Source of the DNA: Eikenella halliae
Lineage (GTDB): Bacteria; Pseudomonadota; Gammaproteobacteria; Burkholderiales; Neisseriaceae
Direction of reading: 5' to 3'
Assembly (NCBI RefSeq): GCF_001648475.1
Contig: NZ_LXSQ01000016.1
Coordinates: 1 to 64,000, forward strand
Length of the DNA: 64,000 bases
Shown here in pieces: positions 53,455 through 61,603 of the stretch. Within the stretch, counting starts at the first letter, position 1. The number at the start of each line of letters is the position of its first letter. The notes below the pieces were generated by a model. That model saw nothing but the letters and a program-made list of their open reading frames with translations. It did no database searches and was not told the DNA's origin. The position numbers and the translations under genes were made by a program.

Positions 53455-53583
53455 CGGTTTAATTCATGATAAGCACAAAGGCTACCTGAAAACCGGAAAC
53501 AAACCGGGTTGTATGGCATCAATGCCCGACTTGAGGCTGCCGTATTTTCAGGTAGCCTTTAGCCGATGGGTATCTGCCAAATA

Positions 53584-54456
53584 TCAAGCCTGCAAATGCC
53601 TCCCGCGCCACCATTTGGGCAGCATCCCGCCCTCGCGCCCGATAAACAACGACACGGCATACACGCCGCCCAGGCACAAAATAATCGCCGGGCCGGAGGG
53701 GATATCCACATGGTAGGAAAACAGCAGGCCGCAGAAGCTGCAGGAGAGCGCAATCAGCACCGCGAGCGCAATCAGCCCGCCCATGCTGCGCGACCACAGC
53801 CGCGCGGTAATCGCCGGCAGCATCATCACGCCCACCGACATCAGCGTGCCGATGGCCTGAAAACCGGCCACCAAATTCAGCACCACCAACATCAAAAACA
53901 ACACGTGCCACAGCCCGCCGCGCCCGTTTACCGCGCGCAGAAACAGCGGGTCGATGCTCTCCAGCATCAGCGGGCGGTAGATCAGCGCCAGCGTCAACAC
54001 CGACACCGCGCTCACACACAACACCAAAATCAGCGACGGCGTATCCACCGCCAGAACCGAACCGAACAAGAGATGCAGCAAATCCACATTGCTGCCGTAG
54101 CTGCTCACCAGCACCACGCCCAAGGCCAGGCTGGACAGGTAAAACGCGGCAAAATTCGCGTCTTCCTTCAAATTGGTGTGGCGGCTCACCAAACCGGCGA
54201 GCAGCGCCATCGCCAGCCCGGCGGCAAAACCGCCCAGGCTCATGGCGGGCAGGCTGAGCGAACCGGCGGCAATATAGCCCGCCGCCGCGCCGGGCAGCAC
54301 CGCATGGCCGAGCGCATCGCCCACCAGGCTCATGCGCCGCATCACCAAAAACACGCCCACCGGCGCCGCGCCCACGGCCAGAAACAGCACGGAGGCAAGG
54401 GCATAGCGCATAAAATCGTCGGCAAAAGGTTCGATCAGGAGCTGGGAGAGGGTCAT
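53584..54456 (-). CDS. znuB: Zinc ABC transporter permease
   Basis: 290 residues, seven to nine membrane segments. The family core LVMRRMSLVGDALGHAVLPG and the C-terminal half (IGTLMSVGVMMLPAITARLW) match ZnuB/MntB permeases. It forms the membrane channel with ZnuC. Start at ATG 54456. Genes at 54538 and 55032 separate it from znuC. Confidence 0.92.
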   Translation of the reverse strand: MTLSQLLIEPFADDFMRYALASVLFLAVGAAPVGVFLVMRRMSLVGDALGHAVLPGAAAGYIAAGSLSLPAMSLGGFAAGLAMALLAGLVSRHTNLKEDANFAAFYLSSLALGVVLVSSYGSNVDLLHLLFGSVLAVDTPSLILVLCVSAVSVLTLALIYRPLMLESIDPLFLRAVNGRGGLWHVLFLMLVVLNLVAGFQAIGTLMSVGVMMLPAITARLWSRSMGGLIALAVLIALSCSFCGLLFSYHVDIPSGPAIILCLGGVYAVSLFIGREGGMLPKWWRGRHLQA

Positions 54457-54537
54457 GGTGTGTGCTTATTCGTGTTTCGGGTGGTCTTTTGGATTTGGGT
54501 TGATGGCTAAGATACTGATTCCGGCCATATCGGCAGG

Positions 54538-54975
54538 CTATTTGCCATGAGGGTGAAACACAACCAGCTTCCCCTCCGGATAATCGCCCAGCCAGCCGCA
54601 AGGGAAAACGCCTTTTTTATAGGCTTTGAAAACGGCATTCCAAAGCGGATATTTTTGTATATGTTTGATATTCAAGTAACAGTTGAGCAGGTCTGCTTCG
54701 ATGTCGTTCAGATAGTCGGCATATCCGACTTCTTCCAGTCGGGATTGGATAACGGGCACAATCTCTTTATCCCAATAATCACGAAATTTTTCATCTGTCA
54801 GTTTGAAGATGAGCGAGCAGTTTTCCCGCAAATCCAGCCAGCAGGTTTCCACTTCTGTTTGGCTGTAGAGATAGGTTTTCATTTCATCGATATTGGAAAC
54901 GAAATGCCAGTTTGGGTTTTCGGCGGTTTCAAAATCCAACAGGCGGTTATCAATGATGTCAAACATTTGTTTCAT
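54538..54975 (-). CDS. Hypothetical protein, 145 residues
   Basis: Start ATG 54975 (MKQMFDIIDNRLLDFETAEN). Acidic, soluble, with aromatic residues (KYPLWNAVFKAYKKGVFPCG). AT-richer than the transporter genes beside it, so probably inserted between znuC and znuB. No family recognised; small size and acidity resemble immunity proteins but nothing proves it. Confidence 0.7.
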   Translation of the reverse strand: MKQMFDIIDNRLLDFETAENPNWHFVSNIDEMKTYLYSQTEVETCWLDLRENCSLIFKLTDEKFRDYWDKEIVPVIQSRLEEVGYADYLNDIEADLLNCYLNIKHIQKYPLWNAVFKAYKKGVFPCGWLGDYPEGKLVVFHPHGK

Positions 54976-55031
54976 TTTTATACCTTATTTATATTTTCGA
55001 TGTGCGGTATGCAATATTTCCAGCCCGGCTT

Positions 55032-55376
55032 TCAGGTAGCCTGCTTGGCGGGCGGGCTGTCGTTGCGGATTATCACGCCTTCACCCACAGCGGTGCCGCC
55101 TTCCATAATCCAAAATTCCGTTCCGGGGCGCAGGGCGGAATAATCCACGCGGCCGGGGTAGAGGTAGTCCAGCCCGGCTTGCAGCGGCTCGCCGAATCGG
55201 GTGTGCCCGAACGCGGCAAACACGATGCCGAGCATGTCGCGGCTGCCTTTGGGCGCGAAGTGCGGGCGGTAGCCTTCGGCGGGGAAGTGCGTGCGGCTGC
55301 GGATGCGCTGCGGGAACGCTCCGGCGGAGAAATCTTCGCTGCGGTTTCGGAAGAAAACAACGGTGGCGGCAAACAT
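55032..55376 (-). CDS. EF-Tu beta-barrel-like stand-alone protein
   Basis: 114 residues from ATG 55376. The order FPAEGYRPHFAPKG ... YLYPGRVDYSALRPGTEFWI ... GGTAVGEGVI resembles the third domain of EF-Tu and small EF-Tu-like proteins found alone. No GTPase domain. Function unknown; its place between znuC and the 54538 gene is probably incidental. The C-terminal LPPAKQAT-like tail (SPPAKQAT) derives from a DUS. Confidence 0.6.
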   Translation of the reverse strand: MFAATVVFFRNRSEDFSAGAFPQRIRSRTHFPAEGYRPHFAPKGSRDMLGIVFAAFGHTRFGEPLQAGLDYLYPGRVDYSALRPGTEFWIMEGGTAVGEGVIIRNDSPPAKQAT

Positions 55377-55398
55377 GGCGTTCAGGCTACCTGAAAAC

Positions 55399-56127
55399 TC
55401 AAGCCGCGCACCATTCGCGCGGTTCGGTGCGGTGCATGGCTTCGGCGGCCTGTTTCAGGTAGCCTTCGGTGAGCACCTCGGCAGTGGCGCCGCTGGCGAT
55501 TTTTTCGCGGGCAATCAGGAAGGTGTGGGGGAAATAGGCGCGCACCTGCTCGTAATCGTGCAGCACGGCAATCACGGCGCGGCCTTCGTTTTGGTGGCAT
55601 TGGCGCAATACTTCCAATAATTCATAAGTGGTACGCGCGTCCACGGCGTTGAAGGGCTCGTCCAGCAGCAGGAATTTGGCATCCTGCACCAGCATGCGGG
55701 CAAACAGCACGCGCTGGAATTGGCCGTTGGAAAGCTGGCCGATGCCCCGGCGGGCAAAATCGGCCATGCCCACGCGCTCGAGCGCGGCGTGCACCCGTTC
55801 GCGCTGTGCGGGTTTGGTGCCGCCGAAAAAGCCGATTTCATACCACAAGCCCATGGCGGCCAGCTCATACACGGAAATGGGCTGGCTGCGGTCGATATCG
55901 GACTGCTGGGGCAGATAGGCGATGTCGCGGCGGGCGAGGCCTTGCCATTGCACGCTGCCGGTGCTGGTTTTCAACAGCCCCATGATGGCTTTGAGCAGGG
56001 TGGATTTGCCCGCGCCGTTGGGGCCGAACACCGCCCACATGCTGCCCGGCGCAAATTCGCCGCAAATGTGGTGCACGGCGGGATGGCGGCGGTAGCTCAC
56101 GGTGAGGTTGTCGAACACGATGCTCAT
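55399..56127 (-). CDS. znuC: Zinc ABC transporter ATP-binding protein
   Basis: 242 residues. Start placed at ATG 56127 (MSIVFDNLTVSYRRHPAVHH); a frame from 56292 runs through the upstream region. Walker A FGPNGAGKSTLL, signature LSNGQFQRV, Walker B LLLDEPFNAVD. It powers ZnuB. The ATG overlaps the stop of a 34-codon ORF by four bases (ATGA), and no strong ribosome site is visible upstream. Confidence 0.92.
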   Translation of the reverse strand: MSIVFDNLTVSYRRHPAVHHICGEFAPGSMWAVFGPNGAGKSTLLKAIMGLLKTSTGSVQWQGLARRDIAYLPQQSDIDRSQPISVYELAAMGLWYEIGFFGGTKPAQRERVHAALERVGMADFARRGIGQLSNGQFQRVLFARMLVQDAKFLLLDEPFNAVDARTTYELLEVLRQCHQNEGRAVIAVLHDYEQVRAYFPHTFLIAREKIASGATAEVLTEGYLKQAAEAMHRTEPREWCAA

Positions 56128-56228
56128 AATGCGGCGCCCGTCCAAGCAAACACGCCCAGCATCAGGGCGATGAGCAATACGGCCAAAAGCAGGCGGCTGC
56201 CGGCGCCGCGAAGTAACCAAGAGTGCAT
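56124..56228 (-). CDS. Possible 34-residue membrane miniprotein coupled to znuC
   Basis: ATG at 56228 reads MHSWLLRGAGSRLLLAVLLI and continues ALMLGVFAWTGAAL, then TGA at 56124-56126. It would be one membrane helix. The stop overlaps the znuC start (ATGA), the usual sign of translational coupling, and the Zur-like site lies just upstream. It is too short for most gene callers. The ribosome site is weak, so it could be a chance ORF. Confidence 0.5.
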   Translation of the reverse strand: MHSWLLRGAGSRLLLAVLLIALMLGVFAWTGAAL

Positions 56229-56241
56229 AGCGTGTGCTGAG

Positions 56242-56281
56242 TGTTATGTTGTAACGGGCGGCATGATACTCTATAACATGT
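56242..56281 (-). promoter_or_regulatory. Two Zur-like sites upstream of the zinc transporter
   Basis: TGTTATGTTGTAACG (56242-56256) and, on the other strand, TGTTATAGAGTATCA (56278 to 56264) each differ from TGTTATNNNATAACA by two bases. Their centres are about 22 bp apart, two helical turns. They lie 14 bp above the short ORF. Zur binding is inferred. Confidence 0.5.
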
Positions 56282-56528
56282 GCTTTTTCCATAGCCGGAA
56301 GGCTACCTGAAAAGCAGGCAGAAAATGCCGCTGCGTTAATTTAGCGCAGATAAAATGCCAATTTATTGGTAAGATTGAAAAAATACTTGCCGCACGGCGC
56401 AGTTGCCCCAGCCACCCCGCCGCGCCGTTTCCCTTGCACAAGGTATGAAGTAGACAAGCGTTTGGCTATAATGACTAGATTACTTGCGCCTACTTACCCC
56501 TCCTTCCCCCGCCCACCAAGGAATAACG

Positions 56529-57653
56529 ATGAAGAAACTGCTCCTGCTCGCTATTTGCGCCGGCCTGCTCGCCGCCTGCGGCGGCCAAGCCCCAAGCGAA
56601 GCCTCCGCCCCCGAAGGCAACAACGCCAACCTGCTCAACCTCTACAACTGGGCGGATTATGTCGACCCCGCCACCCTCACCGCCTTCACCGAGAAAACCG
56701 GCATCACCGTCCGCTCCGCCTACTACGACAACAACGAAACCCTCGAAGCCAAAATGCTCAGCGGCAGCAGCGGCTACGATTTGGTGGTGCCCTCCATTTC
56801 CAACGTAGGCCGCCAAATCCAAGCCGGCGCCTACCAACCCATCGACAAAAGCCAAATCCCCAACTACGGCAACCTCGACCCGCAGCTGCTCAAGCTGATG
56901 GAGCAGGTAGACCCCGGCAACAAATACGCCGTGCCCTATTTCTGGGGCATCAACACGCTGGCCATCAACACCCAAATGGTGCAAAAAGCCTTGGGCGGCA
57001 AACCCATGCCCGAAAACGTGTGGGATTTGGTGTTTAACCCCGAATACACCGCCAAGCTCAAATCCTGCGGCATTTCCTATTTCGACAGCCCGCTTGAGCA
57101 ATACCCCTTGGCGCTCAACTATTTGGGCAGAGACCCCAACAGCACCAAGCCCGAAGACCTGCAAGCAGCCACCGACATGATGCGCGCCGTACGCAAAGAC
57201 ATCCGCATCTTCACCGCCTCAACCTACATCAACGACCTCGCCGCCGGCAACCTGTGCGTGGCCGTGGGCTACGGCGGCGATTTGAACATCGCCCGCAACC
57301 GGGCCATCGAAGCCGGCAACGGCATCGACATCCAAGTGCTCGTGCCCAAAAACGGCCTGGCGGTGTGGATCGACTCCCTGATGATTCCCAAAGACGCACA
57401 CCACCCCGCCAACGCCCTCAAATATATCAACTACACCCTCGACCCCAAAGTGGCCGCCGCCAACGGCAGCTTCGTGACCTATGCCCCCGCCAGCAAACCG
57501 GCCCGCGAGCTGATGCCCGAGGCATACCGCAACAACGAATCCATCTTCCCCAGCGAAGAAGCCATGGCCAACAGCTTCGTCATCCTGCCCAAAGACCCGC
57601 ACACCAGCCGCCTGATGACCCAGCTTTATCAAAGGCTGATGGCAATCAAATAA
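56529..57653 (+). CDS. Polyamine ABC transporter substrate-binding lipoprotein (PotD/PotF-like)
   Basis: 374 residues. Start placed at ATG 56529 (MKKLLLLAICAGLLAACGGQ) behind AAGGAATAAC, with lipobox LAAC. The mature part begins LLNLYNWADYVDPATLTAFT, typical of putrescine/spermidine-binding proteins, and ETLEAKMLSGSSGYDLVVPS is a family signature. The transporter subunits are not adjacent. Being a lipoprotein rather than a soluble periplasmic protein is the form seen in some Neisseriaceae. Confidence 0.92.
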   Translation: MKKLLLLAICAGLLAACGGQAPSEASAPEGNNANLLNLYNWADYVDPATLTAFTEKTGITVRSAYYDNNETLEAKMLSGSSGYDLVVPSISNVGRQIQAGAYQPIDKSQIPNYGNLDPQLLKLMEQVDPGNKYAVPYFWGINTLAINTQMVQKALGGKPMPENVWDLVFNPEYTAKLKSCGISYFDSPLEQYPLALNYLGRDPNSTKPEDLQAATDMMRAVRKDIRIFTASTYINDLAAGNLCVAVGYGGDLNIARNRAIEAGNGIDIQVLVPKNGLAVWIDSLMIPKDAHHPANALKYINYTLDPKVAAANGSFVTYAPASKPARELMPEAYRNNESIFPSEEAMANSFVILPKDPHTSRLMTQLYQRLMAIK

Positions 57654-57673
57654 CGGCAAAGCCAGCAAACCAC

Positions 57674-57707
57674 AAAAGGCTACCTGAAAATTTCAGGTAG
57701 CCTTTTT
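57674..57707. terminator. DUS-pair terminator between convergent genes
   Basis: AAAAGGCTACCTGAAAA and TTTCAGGTAGCCTTTTT form a near-perfect stem. It serves the polyamine-binding gene (plus) and the CLC gene (minus). Confidence 0.85.
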
Positions 57708-57790
57708 GCCATGTCCGCCGTAGGGACAGACCACTCTTCAGTCGGCGTGCAACAAGCAATTGCCGCAGCGGGTGTGAAGCCGCCCCGCCC

Positions 57791-59026
57791 TCAAGCCGCC
57801 CGCTTCACCGGCAACGCCCGATACACCAGCAGGGTTGCACCCAGGCACAAACACAGCGGTAGCCACAGCGCGGGCGACTGGCGCGACAACTCCAACATAA
57901 ACACCAGCGCGGTAATCGGCATTTTCTGCCCCACACCCAAAAACACCGTTGCCCCCACGAATGCCGCCGCACCCATGTCTACCCCCGGCAGCAGGACGTT
58001 CCACGCGCAGGCCGCCAAAAACGCAATCAGCCCGCCCAGCATCATCGACGGCGTAATCCGCCCGCCGTAAGCCCCGGCCAACATAGCCAACAACAGAGCC
58101 GCCCACTTCGCCGCCAGCAGCCCCAAAGCCTGCCGCCAGCCCAAAGCCGACTGAAAACTCAACTGGTTACCCGCCTTACCGTTGCCCATAATCTCCGGAA
58201 AATACCAGGCCAGCAGCCCGATAAACGCAAACGACAGCAAAGCCACCCACACCATCGCCGGTTTGCGCCGCGGAATTTCAGGTAGCCTTTCCGCGTTCCG
58301 CTCAAATGCCCACACACCCAGCGCCAGCAAAGGCGCGGCCGCCAGCGCCCACGCATTAAACCACCCGTCCGGCAAAGGAAAATCCGGCAACGGATACTGA
58401 ATCACATCGCCCAACGCCGCGCGCACCACCAACACCGCCGTGCCGCAAGCCAACAGCGCCGCCAGCAGCCGCTCGCGCGACCACGACAACAACAAGGTTT
58501 CCAAAGCAAACACCGCCGCCGCCAACGGCACGTTGTACACCGCCGCCAAACCCGCACCCGAAGCGCAGGCCAGCAGGATTTTGCGCTCTTCATCATCCAA
58601 ACCCCGCGATGCCGCCCAACGCTCCGCCAGCGCCGCACTGATTTCACGCGGCGCCACTTCACGCCCCAGCGGCGAGCCCAAGCCCACGGTAACAATCTGC
58701 AGCAGCGCATGAATCAACGTGGCCGCCAAAGGCATTTTCTGCCCGTTCGCCACCGCCGTTTTAATCGATACCAAAGGCGAGGCCAGCCTGTGCAGCATCA
58801 CCCAGCCCACCCCCACCAAACCGCCGCACAACAGCAGCACCATCAAGCGCCGCAGCGACGAGCTCTCCTCCACCATCACGCGGTACGATAACTCTGCATT
58901 CAGCGGATAACCAAACGCCAAATGCTGCACCGTGTGCAGCAGCAGCGTCAGCACAATGCCGGTCAGGCCCGCCGCCGCGCCGATAAGCAACAGGGAGAAG
59001 ATTAATTTGGAAGACAAGGTTTTCAT
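57791..59026 (-). CDS. CLC-family chloride channel/transporter
   Basis: 411 residues, ATG 59026, multiple helices. CLC motifs: GSPLGREVAPREISAALAER (the GxxxxP-type motif), GAGLAAVYNVPLAAAVFALE, and GKAGNQLSFQ. It is shorter than E. coli ClcA (473). It moves chloride, probably with proton exchange, judging by the family; which class cannot be told. A DUS near 58278 is read through. Confidence 0.9.
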   Translation of the reverse strand: MKTLSSKLIFSLLLIGAAAGLTGIVLTLLLHTVQHLAFGYPLNAELSYRVMVEESSSLRRLMVLLLCGGLVGVGWVMLHRLASPLVSIKTAVANGQKMPLAATLIHALLQIVTVGLGSPLGREVAPREISAALAERWAASRGLDDEERKILLACASGAGLAAVYNVPLAAAVFALETLLLSWSRERLLAALLACGTAVLVVRAALGDVIQYPLPDFPLPDGWFNAWALAAAPLLALGVWAFERNAERLPEIPRRKPAMVWVALLSFAFIGLLAWYFPEIMGNGKAGNQLSFQSALGWRQALGLLAAKWAALLLAMLAGAYGGRITPSMMLGGLIAFLAACAWNVLLPGVDMGAAAFVGATVFLGVGQKMPITALVFMLELSRQSPALWLPLCLCLGATLLVYRALPVKRAA

Positions 59027-59056
59027 ATGGCGGATGTTGAGAAACTAGAACGGTAA

Positions 59057-59160
59057 TATAGTGAATTAACAAAAATCAGGACAAGGCGGCGAGCCGCAGA
59101 CAGTACACACGTTACGGCAAGGCGAGCCAACGCTGTAATGGTTTTTGTTAATTCACTATA
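59057..59160. repeat. Correia-type element (CREE) 11
   Basis: 104 bp, ends TATAGTGAATTAAC and GTTAATTCACTATA, 30 bp upstream of the CLC start codon. The 59161-59378 gap after it holds four DUS copies and no gene. Confidence 0.9.
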
Positions 59161-59378
59161 AACGGCTTTAGGCTACCTGAAACCTGCCAGGCCGGTTATG
59201 CAGATGGTTTTCAGGTAGCCTGTATAGCGGATTGCAGCAAACCAGACTGCTTTGCAGCATTAGCATATGCGGCTGCCTTGCCTGCAAAAATCCTGCTATA
59301 AAACGGCTTCAGGCTACCTGAAAATCTCTGCATCTTTCGGCAGACGGTTTTCAGGTAGCCTGTATGGGTATGGAAATA

Positions 59379-60053
59379 TTAAGCCTTATGCTGCCGCATG
59401 CTCAACGGCAGGGGTTTGGAAGACTGGGTACACAAACTTGGCGCATTCTGCAATGCACCCATGGCAGTGCGGATAACCTGCGGCGCAATTTTGCCGATGC
59501 TGAATTGCTCGGGCATATTCATCCAAATACTCATCAGCCCGCTGATTACCGACATCATAAATATCACGGCCAAATTAATATTCAAATCTTCCGGCAGTTT
59601 TTTCTGTTGCAGGCTCAGGGTCAGCACATCGGTCAGCTGGCGCTGCCACATATCCTGATAGCTGCGCATAATTTTCACTACGGAATGGTTCTGCTCGGTA
59701 TATTCGCACTTCAGATGAATAATATTGCAAAACTTCCTTACCGTTTCATTTGTTTCCACCTTGCGAAACAAATTAATGGTGGCCACTTCAAAACTTTCCC
59801 AAATATCCGGCGACTGGTTTTCTATATCGTGCGCCAGCTCGCTTGATATTTCAGCAAATACTTGTTGAAACAAACCTTCAAACAAATCTTCTTTGTTTTT
59901 GAAATGCCAATACAGCGCACCACGGGTTACACCGGCGGTTTGAGCGATTTCGTTTAAAGATGAACGGCCAACCCCTCTTGTATAAAATGTGTCTAAGGCT
60001 GCCTTAAGTAGGTAGTTGCGTGTTTTCTGCGCTTCGATTTTCGTTTTTCTCAT
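59379..60053 (-). CDS. mtrR: TetR-family repressor of the MtrCD efflux pump
   Basis: 224 residues, ATG 60053. The TetR HTH is SLNEIAQTAGVTRGALYWHF (about 32-51). It is divergent from mtrC, as in Neisseria, where MtrR represses mtrCDE and senses hydrophobic agents. The C-terminal half is the ligand/dimer domain. Assigned by context and HTH. Confidence 0.93.
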   Translation of the reverse strand: MRKTKIEAQKTRNYLLKAALDTFYTRGVGRSSLNEIAQTAGVTRGALYWHFKNKEDLFEGLFQQVFAEISSELAHDIENQSPDIWESFEVATINLFRKVETNETVRKFCNIIHLKCEYTEQNHSVVKIMRSYQDMWQRQLTDVLTLSLQQKKLPEDLNINLAVIFMMSVISGLMSIWMNMPEQFSIGKIAPQVIRTAMGALQNAPSLCTQSSKPLPLSMRQHKA

Positions 60054-60198
60054 CGTTATTTCTAGATCATTAACTGGTTTATTTTTTAATTAATTCTGTC
60101 ATGCCTAGAGCAGGCTTTCAAGTTCCCTTTCAGCCTGCCTGCGCAATAATGTTGCTTTTTAGTATATTAGCATTTCTTCATTCAGATAGCCATAGACG

Positions 60199-60216
60199 AC
60201 ATACATTGATGTATGT
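60199..60216. promoter_or_regulatory. AcrR-like palindrome between mtrR and mtrC
   Basis: ACATACAT-TG-ATGTATGT is a perfect 8-bp inverted repeat. It resembles the E. coli AcrR operator TACATACATTTGTGAATGTATGTA. It overlaps a possible mtrC -35 (TTGATG, 60206) and a TATTCT -10 (60230-60235). Likely the MtrR operator. Confidence 0.6.
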
Positions 60217-60314
60217 AAAATGCTAGTTTTATTCTCTGCGGCTGCTTTTGCCCCTCAGGCTCCAAGCGGCCATAATTCATTAATTAAACATCAACTTAAT
60301 TTAAGGCCATCATA

Positions 60315-61589
60315 ATGACATATTTCAGCATATCAGGGAAAACGGGCTTCAGGCTGAGCGCAATCGCCGTAGCTGCCGTATTGGCGCTGTCTGCCTGCGG
60401 TAAAGGCGCACAACAGCAACAACAAGGAGCACCGGAATTAGTGGTCAGCGTGCTCACCGTGAAAGCAGAAGACACCACCATCAGCACCGAGCTGCCCGGC
60501 CGCTTGGAATCTTTCCGTTCCGCCGAAGTGCGCCCGCAGGTGAGCGGCATCATCAAACGCCGCCTGTTCCAAGAAGGCAGTTATGTGCAGGCCGGTCAGC
60601 CGCTGTATCAACTGGACGACGCCAGCTATTCCGCCGGCCTCGCCAGCGCGCGCGCCCAGCTGGCCGCGGCCGAAGCCGCCCAGGCCAAAGCCAATGCCGA
60701 CTTGGCACGCTACCAGCCGTTGGTGGCCGCCGATGCCATCAGCAAACAGGAATACGATGCCGCCGTGGCCGCACAACGCTCTGCCGCAGCCAATGTGAAC
60801 GCCGCCCACGCCGCCATCCGCTCGGCACAGGTTAATGTGAACCACGCTCGCATCACCGCGCCGATTTCCGGCTATATCGGCCGCTCCAACGTATCCGAAG
60901 GCGCATTGCTCACTGCCGGCGGTACAACCGTGCTGGCCACCATTCAGCAAACCAATCCGATGTATGTGAACGTTACCCAGTCTGCGCTGGATGTGATGAA
61001 AATGCGCCGCCAGATTGCCGAAGGCCAGATGAGCGCAGTAAACGGTGCAGTAGAGGTAACCATTATTTTGGAAGACGGCAGCGAGTATCCGCAAAAAGGC
61101 CGCCTGCTGTTTACCGACCCGACCGTGAACGAAACCACCGGACAGGTTTCCCTGCGCGTGGAAGTGCCGAACGGCGACAACATCCTGCTGCCCGGCCTGT
61201 ATGTGCGCGTGCGCCTGCCGCAGGCACAGGCCAACCGCGCCTACCTCATTCCGCAGCGCGCCGTTACCCGAGGGGCGAAAGATACCGTGGTTGTCGTGGC
61301 CGCCGACGGCTCGATGCGCCCGCAGGAAGTAACCATTGCCGGCCAGAACGGCAACAACTGGATTGTTACAGGCGGGCTGAAAGACGGCGATAAAGTGGCC
61401 ATGGACGGCACCATGATTGCCGGCATGATGGGTGCGCAAAAAGTGAAAACCCAAGAATGGCAGGCTTCGCAGCCGCAGCAATCCGCCGCGCCTGCCGCCC
61501 CGGCCAAGCCCAACAACGCTTCCGCTCCGGCCCAATCCAGCGCGGCAGCTTCCGCTCCGGCCGCCCAATCCGCTTCCCAAGCCAAATAA
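60315..61589 (+). CDS. mtrC: MtrC, RND efflux membrane fusion protein
   Basis: 424 residues from ATG 60315. Lipobox LSAC (Cys28). The periplasmic adaptor is recognised by TELPGRLESFRSAEVRPQVS and GSYVQAGQPLYQLDDASYSA, and a later VTRGAKDTVVVVAADGSMRP. The C-terminus is a low-complexity Ala/Pro/Ser/Gln tail (about residues 385-424). It links the inner-membrane pump MtrD to the outer-membrane channel. mtrD follows 14 bp downstream. Confidence 0.95.
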   Translation: MTYFSISGKTGFRLSAIAVAAVLALSACGKGAQQQQQGAPELVVSVLTVKAEDTTISTELPGRLESFRSAEVRPQVSGIIKRRLFQEGSYVQAGQPLYQLDDASYSAGLASARAQLAAAEAAQAKANADLARYQPLVAADAISKQEYDAAVAAQRSAAANVNAAHAAIRSAQVNVNHARITAPISGYIGRSNVSEGALLTAGGTTVLATIQQTNPMYVNVTQSALDVMKMRRQIAEGQMSAVNGAVEVTIILEDGSEYPQKGRLLFTDPTVNETTGQVSLRVEVPNGDNILLPGLYVRVRLPQAQANRAYLIPQRAVTRGAKDTVVVVAADGSMRPQEVTIAGQNGNNWIVTGGLKDGDKVAMDGTMIAGMMGAQKVKTQEWQASQPQQSAAPAAPAKPNNASAPAQSSAAASAPAAQSASQAK

Positions 61590-61603
61590 AGGGGCGTGTG
61601 TAA

